A stretch of DNA of 6,125 nt from Ferroglobus sp. GTDB taxonomy: Archaea; Halobacteriota; Archaeoglobi; Archaeoglobales; Archaeoglobaceae. Shown one piece after another: positions 5,745-6,125 of this stretch (the first letter of the stretch is position 1; each line of letters begins with the position of its first letter). The translations under genes were made by a program, and so were the position numbers. Under the pieces are notes generated by a model. That model was not told where the DNA came from, ran no database searches, and was given only the letters and a program-made list of their open reading frames with translations. The stretch covers positions 1-6,125 of the forward strand of contig WAQS01000064.1 of assembly GCA_015520115.1 (NCBI GenBank), given 5' to 3'.

Positions 5745-6104
5745 GTGAAGGAAGTTATTGCGGTAGCGCTCGTAATAATCATCGCAGTGCTAACCGATGT
5801 AGCTTTACTCCTAATCGCCAAAATACTTCCGAAGAGAAAGCCCACCGATCTGAAATACCTGAGATGGGAAGCGGGAAACGTTCCGATAGCAACGCCTAAA
5901 TATGTTTTGCCGATGCAGTATTACGGCTATCTCATCTTGTTCATGGCTCTTGAGCCGATAGCAGTTCTCTTCATGCTCATGGCTGTCTTTCCGTCCTACG
6001 CTCTTCCCCTCTTGGCTCTTTCGATCATAATTGTCGCTCCAGCAGTGTATTACGCGTTCAATTACGCTTACGAATTGGCTGAAAGGAGGGATTTCTATGG
6101 ATGA
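5745..6104 (+). CDS. fqoA: F420H2:quinone oxidoreductase membrane subunit A (NuoA/ND3 family)
   Basis: Three-helix subunit at the junction of the membrane and peripheral arms. Its first loop helps close the quinone cavity with the D and H subunits. The protein has 119 residues, with helices at about 3-27, 60-82 and 86-108. The ND3 loop signature is seen as LKYLRWEAGNVP (36-47), where Ala43 stands at the place of the Cys in the common YECG form. TM2 keeps the conserved glutamate (Glu70 in FMALEPIAVLF), but the aspartate two residues before it in the usual FDxE motif is Ala68. The start is GTG 5745, one base after the fqoN stop and 6 nt after GGGAGGTG. The gene overlaps the next reading frame by 8 nt. 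The family call rests on size, loop and context. N followed by A is characteristic of the fqo order. Confidence 0.85.
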   Translation: MKEVIAVALVIIIAVLTDVALLLIAKILPKRKPTDLKYLRWEAGNVPIATPKYVLPMQYYGYLILFMALEPIAVLFMLMAVFPSYALPLLALSIIIVAPAVYYAFNYAYELAERRDFYG

Positions 6105-6125
6105 GATGATTGAATTCCTTCATAA
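6097..6125 (+). CDS. Start of the next operon gene, probably subunit B or fused B/C; cut by the window edge
   Basis: An ATG at 6097 follows AGGAGGG (6084-6090) with a 6-nt spacer and opens the frame MDEMIEFLH, which continues past the right edge. It overlaps fqoA by 8 nt in another frame. The other nearby ATG (6101) meets a stop after two codons and is excluded. Nine residues do not identify the protein. By the A. fulgidus order as I recall it, the gene after A encodes the B/C connecting subunit that carries the N2-type iron-sulfur cluster. That assignment is inference from position only. Confidence 0.7.

Overview
The window looks like part of the chromosome of a hyperthermophilic archaeon, most likely of the order Archaeoglobales (Archaeoglobus, Ferroglobus or Geoglobus type). 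The reasons are archaeal TATA/BRE promoters, leaderless starts, an archaeal initiator tRNA with about 65% G+C in a genome of moderate G+C, heavy use of AGG/AGA and ATA codons, and above all a complex I-like gene order J-K-M-L-N-A. As I recall it, this is the order of the fqo operon (F420H2:quinone oxidoreductase) of Archaeoglobus fulgidus. The methanosarcinal fpo and bacterial nuo operons instead begin with A and end with N (or O). The genus is not decidable from what I can see.

Layout. Positions 1-21 (minus) hold the first seven codons of an unidentified protein that leaves the window. A gene for initiator tRNA-Met follows at 110-184 (minus), with its own TATA box and a T-rich terminator. 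The AT-rich divergent intergenic region, 185-451, carries two A/T-rich dyads, the tRNA promoter and the operon promoter. From 452 to the right edge the plus strand is one tightly packed operon. It contains fqoJ (452-904), fqoK (901-1206), fqoM (1203-2639), fqoL (2641-4518), fqoN (4520-5743), fqoA (5745-6104) and the first codons of the next gene (6097 onward), expected to be fqoB or a fused fqoBC. Genes overlap by 4-8 nt or are separated by 1 nt. The first gene appears leaderless and every internal gene has a good Shine-Dalgarno sequence.

Function. J, K, L, M, N and A are six of the seven membrane-arm subunits of a complex I-like enzyme; H is not in the window. L, M and N are the antiporter-like ion-pumping subunits. 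K and J link the pumping modules to the quinone site, and A forms part of the quinone pocket with the connecting module. The peripheral arm (B, C, D, I) and the F420H2-oxidising subunit F should lie downstream. The assembled enzyme would oxidise F420H2, reduce a membrane quinone (menaquinone type in Archaeoglobus) and export protons. The F420 assignment rests on gene order and taxonomy, because the input subunit is not in the window.

I see no mobile element, CRISPR array or new system. The observations most worth checking are changes at normally conserved charged or polar positions of the proton path: FqoN lacks the TM5 glutamate and has Glu for the TM7 lysine, FqoM lacks the TM8 lysine, FqoJ lacks the TM3 Tyr/Glu, and FqoA lacks the Asp of the Asp-x-Glu motif. 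The paired dyads upstream of the operon and a possible gene remnant in the same spacer are secondary.
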